Shown here: one piece after another, positions 25,101 to 30,904 of the stretch
Layout: every line of letters begins with the position of its first letter
Position numbering within the stretch: the stretch's first letter is position 1
From: Codonopsis lanceolata
Taxonomy: Eukaryota; Streptophyta; Magnoliopsida; Asterales; Campanulaceae
Direction of reading: 5' to 3'
DNA length: 64,000 nucleotides
Assembly: GCA_013146195.2 (NCBI GenBank)
Contig: CM028381.1
Span: 98,520,380 to 98,584,379, forward strand
The notes under the pieces: model-generated
The model's input: the letters and a program-made list of their open reading frames with translations, nothing else
Told to the model about the DNA's origin: nothing
Databases searched by the model: none
Made by a program: the position numbers and the translations under genes

Positions 25101-26263
25101 AGAATTACTACATCCACCCAAAATGACTCACTTTTAATGATAGGACACGAATAATAAACTTGACGCTTGTTAATATATTTCTTTTACTTATCAAAAAAAA
25201 AAAAAAAAACTTGTAAAGAACAAATAATATATTTGGCCGCCGTTCAGTAATTAATAAAAGGAAAATGCTAACAAGTGATGGGGCACTTCTTAAGGATTCG
25301 AATTTAGAAAAATTCTGCATTAAATTCTTCATAATAGCATTGTCAACTTTTCCAATGGCACTGTTGTAAATTTCTAGGCAGAAATTTATAATCTTGATTC
25401 CTAGAGAGTGCCCTTAGGGCACTGATTAGCACCACCCTTAAGAAAATAATCTATAATACTCCCTCCGTCCCTAAATTATCGTCCTCCTTTCCTTTTTCGT
25501 CCGTCCCAAAATAATTGTCCACTTTGAAACTTTCCTTTTTAGAACATCATTTTTACCACTTTACCCTTACTTTTTCACCCTACTTTAATTATGGACCACA
25601 TACAGATGGGCTTTAAAGGAAACTATACATTAAACCAATATAAATAATCAAGTCAAATTTTCTTTCCTTTTTCATCTACGTTTGTTTAACCATTTGGTAT
25701 ATTAGTAAAACAGAGCACACATTACTTATAATTTCTTCCAAGAAATTGTACATATTTGAAAGACAAAGCGCTTATTACTAAAGTTCCCCCAGGCACAGGA
25801 AAATTTCCCTTGTATAAATGAGCATTTCCAATGTATTTTGAACAAGTGGGTGACCCCCATTTCTTGTAGCCCATAAAGTAAATTGAAAATCATCAACTCA
25901 TTGAATAGAAATTATCAAATTAAGAGAAACAGAGCAGAGTGCGGAGTGGAGCCAATGAAAAATTAACCCCCACAAACAAACAAAAAAGGAGTTATTTCCA
26001 GAGAGTTGATTTGGTCAACCCAATTTCTGAACAACATGAACTATCAAAAAGACCAAAATATCCTTCATGCTTTTCACAAAAGCATCAAAGGTAAAGATCA
26101 ATTATATGCTGAAAACCGGGAAAGTTGTCATTACAATCAAGAAAAATAATAAGCAGACTCACTTGTAGTCGCAGACACGCAGTTCTCCACCATCTTTGCA
26201 TACGAAGCACCAGTCTTCTGCAATTTCCTCCTTTTTGGCTGTCCTCTTTGCTTTCTTCTTCAT
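1054..26263 (-). CDS. PHD-SWIB-Plus3 domain nuclear protein gene, six exons seen, 3' part beyond window
   Basis: Seen: six minus-strand exons (26263-26163, 16450-16371, 15466-15273, 9282-8409, 6109-6000, 1113-1054), each bounded by GT donors and AG acceptors. Junction phases 2, 1, 0, 1 and 0 match throughout, giving 473 codons without a stop. Domain order is an N-terminal PHD finger plus a second Cys-rich zinc block (about residues 18-110), an acidic Ser/Asp and Lys-rich linker, a SWIB/BAF60b domain (about 227-306) and a Plus3 domain (from about 350 into exons 5 and 6). Family knowledge: this is the order of the plant PHD/SWIB/Plus-3/GYF group (Arabidopsis At2g18090 and At5g08430; NERD is a relative), nuclear chromatin or histone-tail readers. 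A C-terminal GYF domain would be expected but lies outside the window. Introns are about 9.7, 0.9, 6.0, 2.3 and 4.9 kb and full of transposons. Start: the first in-frame ATG in exon 1, at 26263. The family assignment is secure; the exact function is inferred. Confidence 0.9.
1202..1314. mobile_element. Palindromic hAT-type MITE (113 bp)
   Basis: The ends are TAGGGGTGGCAAAATGGG and its near-perfect inverse CCCATTTTGCCACCCC. The interior is also largely palindromic around TTATGGATAATCAT. The element is flanked by the 8-bp direct repeat GCTACAAC (1194-1201 and 1315-1322), the target-site size of hAT transposases. It lies about 90 bp from exon 6. A relative sits at 15633. Confidence 0.85.
1315..2669. 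other. Intronic sequence, nothing recognised
   Basis: Part of intron 5 of the PHD-SWIB-Plus3 gene. Around 1840-2330 it is less AT-rich and has short open frames (for example 2076-2333) but no recognisable domain on either strand. It could be decayed transposon sequence. Confidence 0.4.
2685..3126 (-). mobile_element. 5'-truncated L1 LINE, minus strand (442 bp)
   Basis: The minus strand encodes the C-terminal end of a plant L1 ORF2: HSPVARALWDFIFRIF, WVMPRSVMDVLL, then AVCWVVWRERNGRAF, the conserved region after the zinc-binding CCHC (zf-RVT). Its 3' end is a short T-run on the plus strand preceded by the inverse of the local L1 tail. The 15-bp direct repeat AGCACCCAATAAGTT flanks it exactly (2670-2684 and 3127-3141). 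That is a textbook L1 target duplication. Confidence 0.88.
3201..3413. mobile_element. Stowaway-like MITE
   Basis: The left end is CTCCCTCCGTTCCAGGCAAA and the right end GTGGAACGGAGAGGGAG followed by TA. The ends are imperfect inverted repeats of the Stowaway (Tc1/Mariner) type. It sits beside the truncated L1 in intron 5. Confidence 0.75.
3414..3728. other. Possible LTR/TRIM remnant with degenerate tRNA-Met primer site
   Basis: The stretch at 3510-3565 (TGTTGGGCCCC, then CAGCTTAAGC, then GATGGTATCGGAGG) resembles the end of a small LTR element followed by a mutated TGGTATCAGAGC primer-binding site. No partner LTR or coding remnant was found, so this is only suggestive. Confidence 0.3.
3744..5494 (+). 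mobile_element. 5'-truncated L1 LINE with 15-bp target duplication
   Basis: The reading frame enters within the reverse transcriptase (SPFFFIIVMEALSRL). It then has the catalytic motif HLFFADDTLIFCEA (about 3880), the thumb and connection region (GRKVASLPSTYLCLPL, SNLPTYFMSMFALP), and the zinc-binding tail (WCYICKGDSESVNHLLIHCP, about 5060). Stops and frameshifts break it at several points, so it is dead. It ends with the local L1 3' signature TTACTTATC plus an A-run. The 15-bp repeat AAAACTAGGAAAGAT lies at 3729-3743 and 5495-5509. It sits in intron 5 of the PHD-SWIB-Plus3 gene and in or next to an RTE remnant. Confidence 0.92.
5510..5770 (+). mobile_element. RTE-clade LINE 3' fragment (decayed)
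   Basis: The translation, broken by frameshifts, contains KIQSEHIREMVK, then a region like the RTE C-terminus (GHVxRRP) in decayed form. It ends in a decayed GRPKxTW-like block, read here as LTWKIKDMNECDLCDDLAL. This order is typical of the end of plant RTE reverse transcriptases. It starts directly after the L1 target duplication at 5495-5509. The boundaries are approximate. Confidence 0.6.
6000..6109 (-). CDS. PHD-SWIB-Plus3 gene, exon 5 (Plus3 domain, continued)
   Basis: The acceptor is TTTTCAG. The exon encodes IKKRSVDENDQEIFLLVSD and then MYKDISFSTLSDDEFSE, which matches the second half of the Plus3 fold in this family (the ISxxxLSDDxF stretch). The donor is GTAACT and the phase is 0. 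Confidence 0.88.
6564..6868. mobile_element. Stowaway-like MITE cluster
   Basis: CTCCCTATGTTTCACCCAAA begins the block. Two right-hand ends follow, AAACGGAGAGAG (to 6803) and GAAATGGAGGGAG (to 6868), so two copies overlap or are nested. It lies in intron 4 of the PHD-SWIB-Plus3 gene. Confidence 0.6.
7691..7858. mobile_element. Stowaway-like MITE (168 bp)
   Basis: The ends CACTCTGTTCCAATTTGAAG and CAAATGGGAATGACGGAG are imperfect inverted repeats, and the right end is followed by TA. Intron 4. Confidence 0.6.
8409..9282 (-). CDS. PHD-SWIB-Plus3 gene, exon 4 (SWIB domain and start of Plus3 domain)
   Basis: This 874-bp exon starts after TTTGCAG with ETVDFKDRETYEGLF, the conserved stretch after the zinc block in this family. 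An acidic region (NSDSDGSDNV, DYDDSDDAEE) and a basic one (KPALKRKRSKG) follow. The SWIB domain runs from FIGWGSESILQFLQ to RIYDLLEAHF. A second acidic/basic linker leads into the Plus3 domain (FYFASIIPENIKLVYLKRSL to FQKNCYQLVQVTG). The donor GTCTGT leaves phase 1, completed by exon 5 to give Gly. Apparent coding past 8409 or above 9282 is intron read-through. Confidence 0.93.
9283..11089. other. Intron 3 sequence with an unassigned gene-like block at about 10320-10790
   Basis: 9283-10240 shows nothing recognisable. 10320-10790 is distinct: a pyrimidine-rich run, then CCTAGGGTTTTCGAAACCCC (the AGGGTTT style of plant 5' leaders), then C-rich, apparently codon-like sequence open in more than one plus-strand frame. 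No known domain was recognised. It may be a captured host gene fragment or the 5' region of an unknown transposon. Confidence 0.4.
11090..13609 (+). mobile_element. 5'-truncated L1 LINE, dead
   Basis: It begins near a DFYKELYTD segment. The reverse transcriptase follows in several frames: EYKAPGPDGFSFSFF (11250), LCKLDIEKAYDRVN (motif A, 11618), GLCQGDPLSPFLFIV, and HLMFADDTLVFCEA (motif C, about 11950). The thumb, a VNRCFMCKKEEETINHLL-type zinc tail (13150) and a WWSVWKERNHRVFDN motif (13360) come after. At least six frame breaks make it non-functional. It ends at TTACTTATC plus A9 at about 13600. It lies in intron 3 of the PHD-SWIB-Plus3 gene. Confidence 0.88.
13610..13691 (+). mobile_element. 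L1 3' tail only (about 80 bp), inserted behind another L1 A-tail
   Basis: Directly after the A-run of the preceding L1 comes a second L1 3' end (TACATAGGCCGCATCACC, then TTGCTTATC and an A-run). There is no coding part. It is an extremely 5'-truncated copy. Confidence 0.75.
13692..14178 (+). mobile_element. 5'-truncated L1 LINE, third in a head-to-tail row
   Basis: It begins right after the previous A-run. It encodes the zinc tail SWCYMCKRNGENANN, then LWNFILCIFKLSWV and, in another frame, a decayed VWVIWNKRNRRVFEN-like stretch. It ends with TACATAGGATACGGCACC, TTACTTATC and A12. At its 3' side it abuts an RTE remnant in the opposite orientation. Confidence 0.85.
14179..14960 (-). mobile_element. 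RTE-clade LINE reverse transcriptase remnant
   Basis: The minus strand reads TSGETCEFSITVGLHQ, a stop in place of the expected Gly, then SALS. After frameshifts come HQHIQEDIPLCMLFAHDIAL with IDETKNMVNHKLEKVRE and the SRSxxEYMKCNF block, and finally VAEMRRLRWYMVKLGK. This is the order of plant RTE reverse transcriptases. The catalytic FADD reads FAHD, so Asp is replaced by His, and the frame is broken. The ORF is also split by a 39-bp L1 scrap at 14660. Confidence 0.8.
14660..14698 (-). mobile_element. Minimal L1 insertion (39 bp) with 9-bp target duplication
   Basis: On the minus strand this is a few bases of L1 3' end (TACCTTTACTTAT) and an A-run. It is flanked exactly by CGGTATATC at 14651-14659 and 14699-14707. 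Ignoring the insert, the RTE frame around it runs on without interruption, so it is a genuine insertion. Confidence 0.85.
14969..15244. mobile_element. Stowaway-like MITE (276 bp) next to exon 3
   Basis: The left end is CTCCCTATGTCTCAAAATAA after TA and the right end is TTATTTTGAGACGGAGGGA. The AAAATAAATGACGTTTTAG segment occurs twice near the left end. Its right end lies about 28 bp from the donor site of exon 3. Confidence 0.8.
15273..15466 (-). CDS. PHD-SWIB-Plus3 gene, exon 3 (second Cys-rich zinc block)
   Basis: The acceptor is GTTCCAG and the donor GTAAGG; the exon ends in phase 0. It encodes WHSCYLPKCHKASNFQCYC, then a CPNSVCRRC motif and GFCNHCLKLALLVEE, and ends in DVDSDG. This is the extended zinc block that follows the PHD finger in this family. 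A Stowaway-like MITE ends only about 28 bp past the donor, inside intron 3. Confidence 0.9.
15633..15707. mobile_element. hAT-type MITE (75 bp), same family as 1202-1314
   Basis: It opens TAGGGGTGGTAAAATGGG and closes CCCATTTTGCCACCCGTA around the same TTATGGATAATCAT core. The 8-bp direct repeat AACATAGG lies at 15625-15632 and 15708-15715. It lies in intron 2 of the PHD-SWIB-Plus3 gene. Confidence 0.85.
15952..16071. mobile_element. PIF/Harbinger (Tourist-like) MITE, 120 bp
   Basis: The inverted ends GTGCTCGTTTGGCATGCAAC and GTTGTGTACGAGACGAGTAC match imperfectly. The flanks are the trinucleotide TAA (15949-15951 and 16072-16074), the PIF/Harbinger target size. Intron 2. Confidence 0.6.
16371..16450 (-). 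CDS. PHD-SWIB-Plus3 gene, exon 2 (second half of PHD finger)
   Basis: This 80-bp exon follows the acceptor TTACAG and ends at the donor GTAAGC (phase 1). It encodes DCLKAYHPICVEKDDSFLES and the following SSWKC, supplying the Cys/His ligands that complete the finger begun in exon 1. It is separated from exon 1 by 9.7 kb of transposon-filled intron. Confidence 0.88.
17278..18018 (+). repeat. 5' LTR of the Ty3 element (741 bp)
   Basis: It starts TGATGGGAATC and ends GGATTCACATCA, matching the 3' LTR closely. It holds a short tandem array of GAAGTTGGACAGCCT-like units (about 17498-17572) and a TATAAAAGG box (about 17646). It also carries the duplicated end of the pol frame (17278 to about 17500). 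It differs from the 3' LTR mainly in array copy number and small indels. Confidence 0.93.
18021..18033 (+). promoter_or_regulatory. Primer-binding site for initiator tRNA-Met
   Basis: TGGTATCAGAGCC lies two bases after the 5' LTR. It is the usual minus-strand primer site of plant retrotransposons, complementary to the 3' end of initiator tRNA-Met. Confidence 0.9.
18734..19836 (+). pseudogene. Ty3 gag and protease region (broken)
   Basis: The original start is probably ATG at 18734 (MAQQGQTNEVEEGKLETL). That frame stops at about 18791, while the main frame is open from 18790, so there is a frameshift near the junction. The main frame encodes a Retrotrans_gag domain (EPEEYLEWIRKVEVLF, then YASVWWEQL), a zinc knuckle CFKCNGRGHIASQC (about 19485), an acidic linker, and the protease active site LLIDSGSCTNVVS (about 19735). 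The frame ends at a stop after TNFGG (19836). Gag would form the virus-like particle; here it cannot be made whole. Confidence 0.9.
19872..23226 (+). pseudogene. Ty3 pol: end of protease, RT, RNase H, integrase (broken)
   Basis: A 142-residue segment (19872-20300) carries VGHVLLGRPWQFDRHV, the end of the protease. The RT (20360-21604) has LDDMLDGLNGATIYTRIDLK, GLYEWLVMPFGLTNAP and the catalytic VVYFDDILIYSKS, then RNase H (ELECDASGVGIGG). A stop at 21602-21604 cuts RNase H before VDALSRRH. The integrase zinc motif (HEAHGG, GHFG) and core (WTDISMDFILGLPRSKHGHD, SYHPQTDGQTEVVN) are spread over three frames. The last frame (22523-23227) holds FEPGDWVWLLLRKERFP and crosses the start of the 3' LTR at 23014. 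At least five breaks are visible. Confidence 0.9.
23001..23013 (+). other. Polypurine tract of the Ty3 element
   Basis: AAGAGGGAGGGAA lies directly before the TG of the 3' LTR, where plus-strand DNA synthesis of Ty3 elements is primed. Confidence 0.85.
23014..23734 (+). repeat. 3' LTR of the Ty3 element (721 bp)
   Basis: It starts TGATGGGAATC and ends CACATCA, followed by the target duplication TTGAT. The first 213 bases are also the last codons of pol. It has fewer GAAGTTGGAC units (about 23233-23292) than the 5' LTR. Confidence 0.93.
25163..25206 (+). mobile_element. Minimal L1 insertion (about 44 bp) with target duplication
   Basis: Only the last bases of the L1 3' end (TATTTCTTTTACTTATC) and a long A-run are present. 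AAACTTG occurs on both sides (25156-25162 and 25207-25213). It is in intron 1 of the PHD-SWIB-Plus3 gene. Confidence 0.7.
25459..25760. mobile_element. Stowaway-like MITE, only left end clear
   Basis: CTCCCTCCGTCCCTAAATTA follows TA at 25457. A second partial terminus (CGTCCGTCCCAAAATAATTG, 25498) lies 40 bp inside. No convincing right end was found, so the extent is a guess. Confidence 0.4.
26163..26263 (-). CDS. PHD-SWIB-Plus3 gene, exon 1 (start codon, first half of PHD finger)
   Basis: The exon encodes 33 codons plus two bases. It opens with a Lys-rich stretch (MKKKAKRTAKKEEIAED), a possible nuclear localisation signal, then WCFVCKDGGELRVCDY with the first C-x2-C zinc pair of the PHD finger. 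The donor is GTGAGT at 26162-26157. The exon ends in phase 2 and the AA is completed by the G of exon 2 to give Lys. The frame is open upstream to 26359, but the only in-frame ATG is at 26263. Confidence 0.9.
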
Positions 26264-26800
26264 CGCAATCTTCAACCCCAACTCAATTTCTGAAAGTTTT
26301 CTCCACACACAAAAAAACACTCTGTTTAGAACCCCAATTCTAAGGAATTCTCTCTCCAATCCTCTTCCTCTCCCTTAAACCCACCCAAGAACAACAAATT
26401 AAGGCCCTTGACTGAAGATTCAACAAACACCCATATGATAAAAACACAAGAAATCACAAGCCTAAATGCAGTTATGGCGATGATCGAAGACTAGTGAGGC
26501 CAAAAGCACAGGTACAAGTGTTAACACAAAAACTCAATTATGTTGATTTAAAAAAGAAAAATAAAAAAGCACAAAAACAAGTGCTATGGCATAACGGCCA
26601 TGGTTTTAGGTTATAAAATTTTGTGCTTACAGAGAGACCTTGCAATGCTGCTTTGACGAGTGGGTTTCTAGAATATATACGGGAATTTCATGCCTTTTCG
26701 GCACAAAATTTAAGAGAATAACAACTGAAATTGGCAATGCAGGTTGGATGAGTAAAAAAACTCAAAAGGCCCAAAAAGAAAGTGGGATTTCTATGGAATA
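26264..26800 (-). promoter_or_regulatory. 5' leader and promoter region of the PHD-SWIB-Plus3 gene
   Basis: This is the sequence upstream of the ATG at 26263 on the minus strand. It is AT-rich, with no in-frame ATG before the start and no clear TATA box that I would commit to. The transcription start cannot be placed by reading alone. Confidence 0.4.
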
Positions 26801-26944
26801 TTACTGAATTAATTTGCTTTTATAGAAGGCTTAACCAAAAGTTATAAATTTCTCAAAGAAACAAAAAGGTTTAAAATATTAAATACGGTCCAACCAAAAA
26901 GCAAAAAAAGTCAAATATGAGTACAATCGTTTTGTCATTCATAA

Positions 26945-27262
26945 ATATACCGTATTTCCTTGGTTTCAAAATAATTATTCCTTCTGATAAAAAAAAACAA
27001 TTAAAATAAGTGTACTTTTATCCCAAAATGATTGTCAATTTTTTTTAGTCCGTCTCAAAATAATTATCTTATTTGAAAATTTTATTTTAGGATAATTTAT
27101 CACTTTACTATAACTTTTTCATTATATTTTAATTACAGACCACATATAAATGGGCTTTAAAGAAAACTACACAACAAATCAATATTAATAATCAATTCAA
27201 TAGTTTTTTCTTAATCTATGTGTCGGATCAAACAAAACAACAATTTTGGAATCGAGGGAATA
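26945..27262. mobile_element. Degraded Stowaway-like MITE
   Basis: Imperfect terminal blocks (TTTCCTTGGTTTCAAAATAA at the left, TTTTGGAATCGAGGGAATA at the right) enclose an AT-rich body with internal TCCGTCTCAAAATAATTATC. The ends are much eroded. Confidence 0.4.
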
Positions 27263-27291
27263 TAATGTAAGTAGTATTTATTACTTGTGAT

Positions 27292-27642
27292 TAGGCCTGT
27301 CAATTGTAACTATTTACCCATTAACCCACTCAATTCAACCCCACTAATTACTCAGCCCATTAATATTTTTGGGTTGAAGCGGGTAGCTCATTTCGACCCA
27401 ATAATATTAACGGGTTTGTGTCGGGTCGGGTCAATTACCCATTTTGACCCGTGATTTTTTATACTATAAATTTGTGTTTTTTGAATTGAGACGGGTCGAC
27501 CCACTTTAACCCGTTACCCGTTTCAACCCGAATTATTCCGATCCAACTCATTTAATATTTGGGTTCTAATGGGTTTCGATCTGTTTCAACTCATTACCCA
27601 TTCCAATACAACCCAACCCAACCCACCCAATTGTCAGGCCTA
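27292..27642. mobile_element. Non-autonomous hAT element (351 bp)
   Basis: The ends are TAGGCCTGTCAATTG and CAATTGTCAGGCCTA, inverted repeats with one mismatch. The 8-bp direct repeat CTTGTGAT is on both sides (27284-27291 and 27643-27650). The interior is rich in GGGTCGGGTC / GACCCGTT-type words typical of hAT MITEs. No transposase is present. Confidence 0.9.
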
Positions 27643-27984
27643 CTTGTGATAAAATATAAGTAACATTAGAGTTTGTCATAATTACAAAAATATTTAAGTA
27701 TAAAATTGAGGCATGATCTCATTGAACTAAAAAATTACATATCAATAAATAATAAATTTGTATATGATTTGTTCGATAGCGGGGTAGATTTGTTCGAATA
27801 TGATAGAAACCCCCAACTGACATGCATAACAATCTTTTCAATTAGGAGTGTACACTCTCAACTCTGTAACACATCATCAAACAAAAAATTACACATCAAT
27901 AAATAATAATTTTGTATACTTTTTAAAATATTGCATTTCATAGAAACGAATAAGTTTTACATGTTGGTCGTCCGATTGCTGAAA

Positions 27985-29420
27985 TGCATACATGTATTGT
28001 TTGGTTCAGGCACAACCAAATCTATCATTATATAGCTTGAACCACTGAGAAGTAACATAGTGAACAATCACCGCAACATTCTGTCACTTTTATTCAATCA
28101 ATGTAATATAATGCAAGTATTCAACCTTAGCTTTGGATTCAACTATATCCATCCACTTCTTCATAAATATCGTCGTAATTCTTATTTTTTTCCAGCAAGT
28201 TCCTAATATACTTCTCAACAACCTTAACTATGTGTCTCTTACACAACATATGGTAAGACTCTAGAAAGTAATCTCGAACTACATTCATAAGAACCAACGC
28301 CCTATCCGTGACAACCACATCCGGAGCAGGATCACGATAGAACAAATCCCTCAACGCACGTAATGACCAAGAAAATGTTTCATTTCCCTCATTCTTCAAC
28401 AATGCTAACGTGACATGATAATTTTTTCAGACATATGTAACTCCGATAATTTCATAACGGCGTCTCTTACTTATTAGTTTTGTATGTTGCATGCACACTG
28501 AGGACATACAGAAATAAGACCAACATTTCCCCGATCTTGGATGAGCAAACATAAAGTCCATCAATATTTTTGTATTACTCTCACACCCATACCAAAAAGT
28601 ATATCCACGTATATCACCTCATCTGATTGAAAAAATAATATTTTTTTATTGTGATCTCATTTTCTTCTTTTGTATCTTTATCAATGCATTCTCTACGTGT
28701 TTTCTCAAACTTTGTTATCAAGATTTTACATCTTTAATTCATTTAATATTTGTTTATGTTTCACGTTGGTACTCCCTTCGTCCCAAAATATATGACATTT
28801 TGGGGAAGTTTTTTTGTTTCAAAATAGATAACATTTTACAATTTTCAAGGAATTTTTTCCTTTTTTTTCCAATTATACTCATATTTTTTTTACTTTGTAA
28901 CTCGTGTTTGGCTATTTGGGCAAAGAATATCAAGACATCTCACTAATATTTGGATAATGGCAGTTTAGTCTTTACAATATGTTTCTTTGGTTTGTGTGAA
29001 AAGCTTCAAAACATCATATATTTTTGGACGAAAGGAGTATTGTGTATTTGCTCAATCCTTTCAATCTCTATTGTGGACAACTTGGCTTCACAAGTGTGCC
29101 ACTTTTCTTCTATTGTGAGTAGATGGTTGTGTGCATTGTTAAACTCACTAACTTAAAACTCTCTAACAAACATATTTTTCTTTCACCAAATACACTTAAA
29201 ACTTACAATCAAATTTGTTCGAACCATACTTCTTTACATCCTTAAAAAAAAATTACCATTGTACATAGAGTTTTCACCTTTCTCGCAACCGAGTCATACT
29301 TTACGAGAATCATAATCATAAGTTTCAACCCTCTTCCCACAGAAACATTTTCTTAGGACGCCCAGTATCTCTAACTCATGTTTCTGCCTTCTGTCGATTA
29401 TGAAATACTTCCCCAATCAC
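27985..29420 (-). pseudogene. MULE (Mutator-like) transposase, decayed
   Basis: On the minus strand, pieces appear in MULE order. There is an N-terminal FAR1-like block (YDYDSRKV, then LGCEKGENSMYNG, about 29270-29330), a VHNH-type segment (about 29110), and a core beginning VHATYKTNK (about 28480). Then come ETFSWSLRALRDLF, VVVTDRALVLMNVVRDYF, ESYHMLCKRHIVKVVEKY, and an end block YVTSQWFKLYNDRFGCA (about 28020). Stops and frameshifts interrupt it, and the first catalytic Asp appears replaced by His (VHATYKTN for a D-x-TYKTN motif). A MITE at 28772-29037 splits it. Confidence 0.75.
28772..29037. mobile_element. Stowaway-like MITE inside the MULE remnant
   Basis: It opens CTCCCTTCGTCCCAAAATAT after TA and closes ATATATTTTTGGACGAAAGGAG before TA. 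The ends are inverted repeats and the target is TA. MULE coding remnants lie on both sides. Confidence 0.8.
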
Positions 29421-29988
29421 AAAAAAAAGACGTCCATAAATAGTTTGAACTTGTTTTCAAAGTGATAATCATGTAAACAGATAAGAATAAAACATATTAA
29501 AGAAAGACAATTGTATTTCATATTTCTATATTATCATACTACCTATTTTTTATTTTTTTTAGATATTTTTTCAAAAAAAAAAGGGAAAAAAGACAAAAGT
29601 GCCGCAATAGAGAAGCAACTGTTTATCGAAAGTGAATTTTTAAGAAAAAACCACCAATGAGCGGCGGATCTTTATATTTTTTGTTTAAAAAAATGAATTT
29701 TTTCAAAACATTCGCTACAATGCAGGGAATGTTTTCTATTTTGGCCGCTAGGGCTTAGTGGGATTTTTGCCAAATAACCGCTTAGACCTAACGGTTATAC
29801 TTGCAGAATCCGTAAAATTATATAAAAATTGCTATAAAAATCAATTTAAAAACCAAAAAAATACACTGTATAATCTTATTTGAAAACGAGAATCCACGTG
29901 AACATTTTTATCTTCATCGGGATTATAATTCATTCTTAACAACGGGAAAGTGAGAGTAAGAGAGTAGGAAAGCTGAAGATTGTGAGAG
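29421..29988. other. AT-rich intergenic sequence
   Basis: No gene, RNA or element boundary was recognised between the MULE remnant and the first SINE. Confidence 0.4.
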
Positions 29989-30003
29989 ACAAAAGAATGT
30001 GTT

Positions 30004-30244
30004 TTTTTTTTTTTTTAACCAGGTTGAATCCTGGGGTAGTAGTTCCGGTCCCTCATTGCTACTACCAGGAAAATCGCGAGATGTGCCCGAAATGATCTGA
30101 GGGGTTTGAAACGAACCGATAACACATACAAGGTCCAACCTCGGAAGAAAGCAAAGTGCTTCCACCAAGTATCGAACCCACGCTGCATGCCTCCAGCATC
30201 TTATGTCCCCCTCCTTTTACCACTCGGCTATGCCTCGGGGGACA
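30004..30244 (-). mobile_element. tRNA-derived SINE, copy 1 (241 bp) with 15-bp target duplication
   Basis: Read on the minus strand, the head begins near GGCATAGCCGAGTGGTAAAA, an RNA polymerase III A box. A B box CGTGGGTTCGATA follows about 40 bp later, and the element ends in a long A-run. The direct repeat ACAAAAGAATGTGTT flanks it (29989-30003 and 30245-30259). A related copy lies at 33541. Confidence 0.92.
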
Positions 30245-30399
30245 ACAAAAGAATGTGTTGTAGAGAGAGAGATGGGATAAATGGTCGAAATGTGGGTGTG
30301 GGGAAGTTGTTTTAATTGGAGTGAGGTTAGTATATTTATTCGTTGTATTAATTGTGCTACGTTTAGTAAAAATTATGTTGGTAATTTAGGATCTTTTTA

Positions 30400-30582
30400 A
30401 TATCAATTGTGATGGGTAAAATAGAAATATTATGAAGTTATAAACATATTTTTTGAAAATAGACTCTTAAAATCAAACATCTCAAAGTTAACATATTATG
30501 GAGTAGTAAATAAAGTATAATTTTTGAAATAGGACTCATAATGGTAAATATCTCAAAATTGTATGTATCAGAAGGAGGGAGT
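30400..30582. mobile_element. Partial Stowaway-like MITE
   Basis: It ends GTATCAGAAGGAGGGAG followed by TA at 30583. Internal blocks (AGACTCTTAAAATCAAACAT) match the MITE bodies at 6740 and 61765. The left end is not recognisable. Confidence 0.5.
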
Positions 30583-30904
30583 AATTGTTTAACCTTATTG
30601 AAGCCCAAATAAAAACTGCTCACGCAGCCAAGTACTTTTGTTGACAATTTTAGGCCTTTTCACAACTTAAAAGAAGCAAATGCAACAAAATAATAACAGA
30701 GATAACTGTCCAAACAGAGACTCAATGAGCCTTCAACAACACATCTCAGGTCAGGAGGATTCTCCACACACCAGCAGACTCTTTAACTTTTAAATGCTCT
30801 TTACCTCTATCTCACAGAGCGAGTCAATGATCATTGTTCAAGTAATTAACTTGCAGTAATAAAAAATAATAAAAAGGAAAAAAAAATGGAAAAGGCCTTC
30901 TCTA

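Larger units (their letters stand above)
24769..26162. other. Remainder of intron 1 (AT-rich)
   Basis: Apart from the L1 scrap at 25163 and a MITE end at 25459 (both listed), no structure was recognised. Confidence 0.5.

Noticed and set aside
26159..26359. Start of the PHD gene at 26359
   Set aside because: The codon there is TTG; the first ATG in frame is at 26263.
30214..30235. Functional tRNA gene
   Set aside because: A and B boxes are present but no acceptor-stem pairing or anticodon arm is formed; it is the head of a SINE with an A-tail and target duplications.
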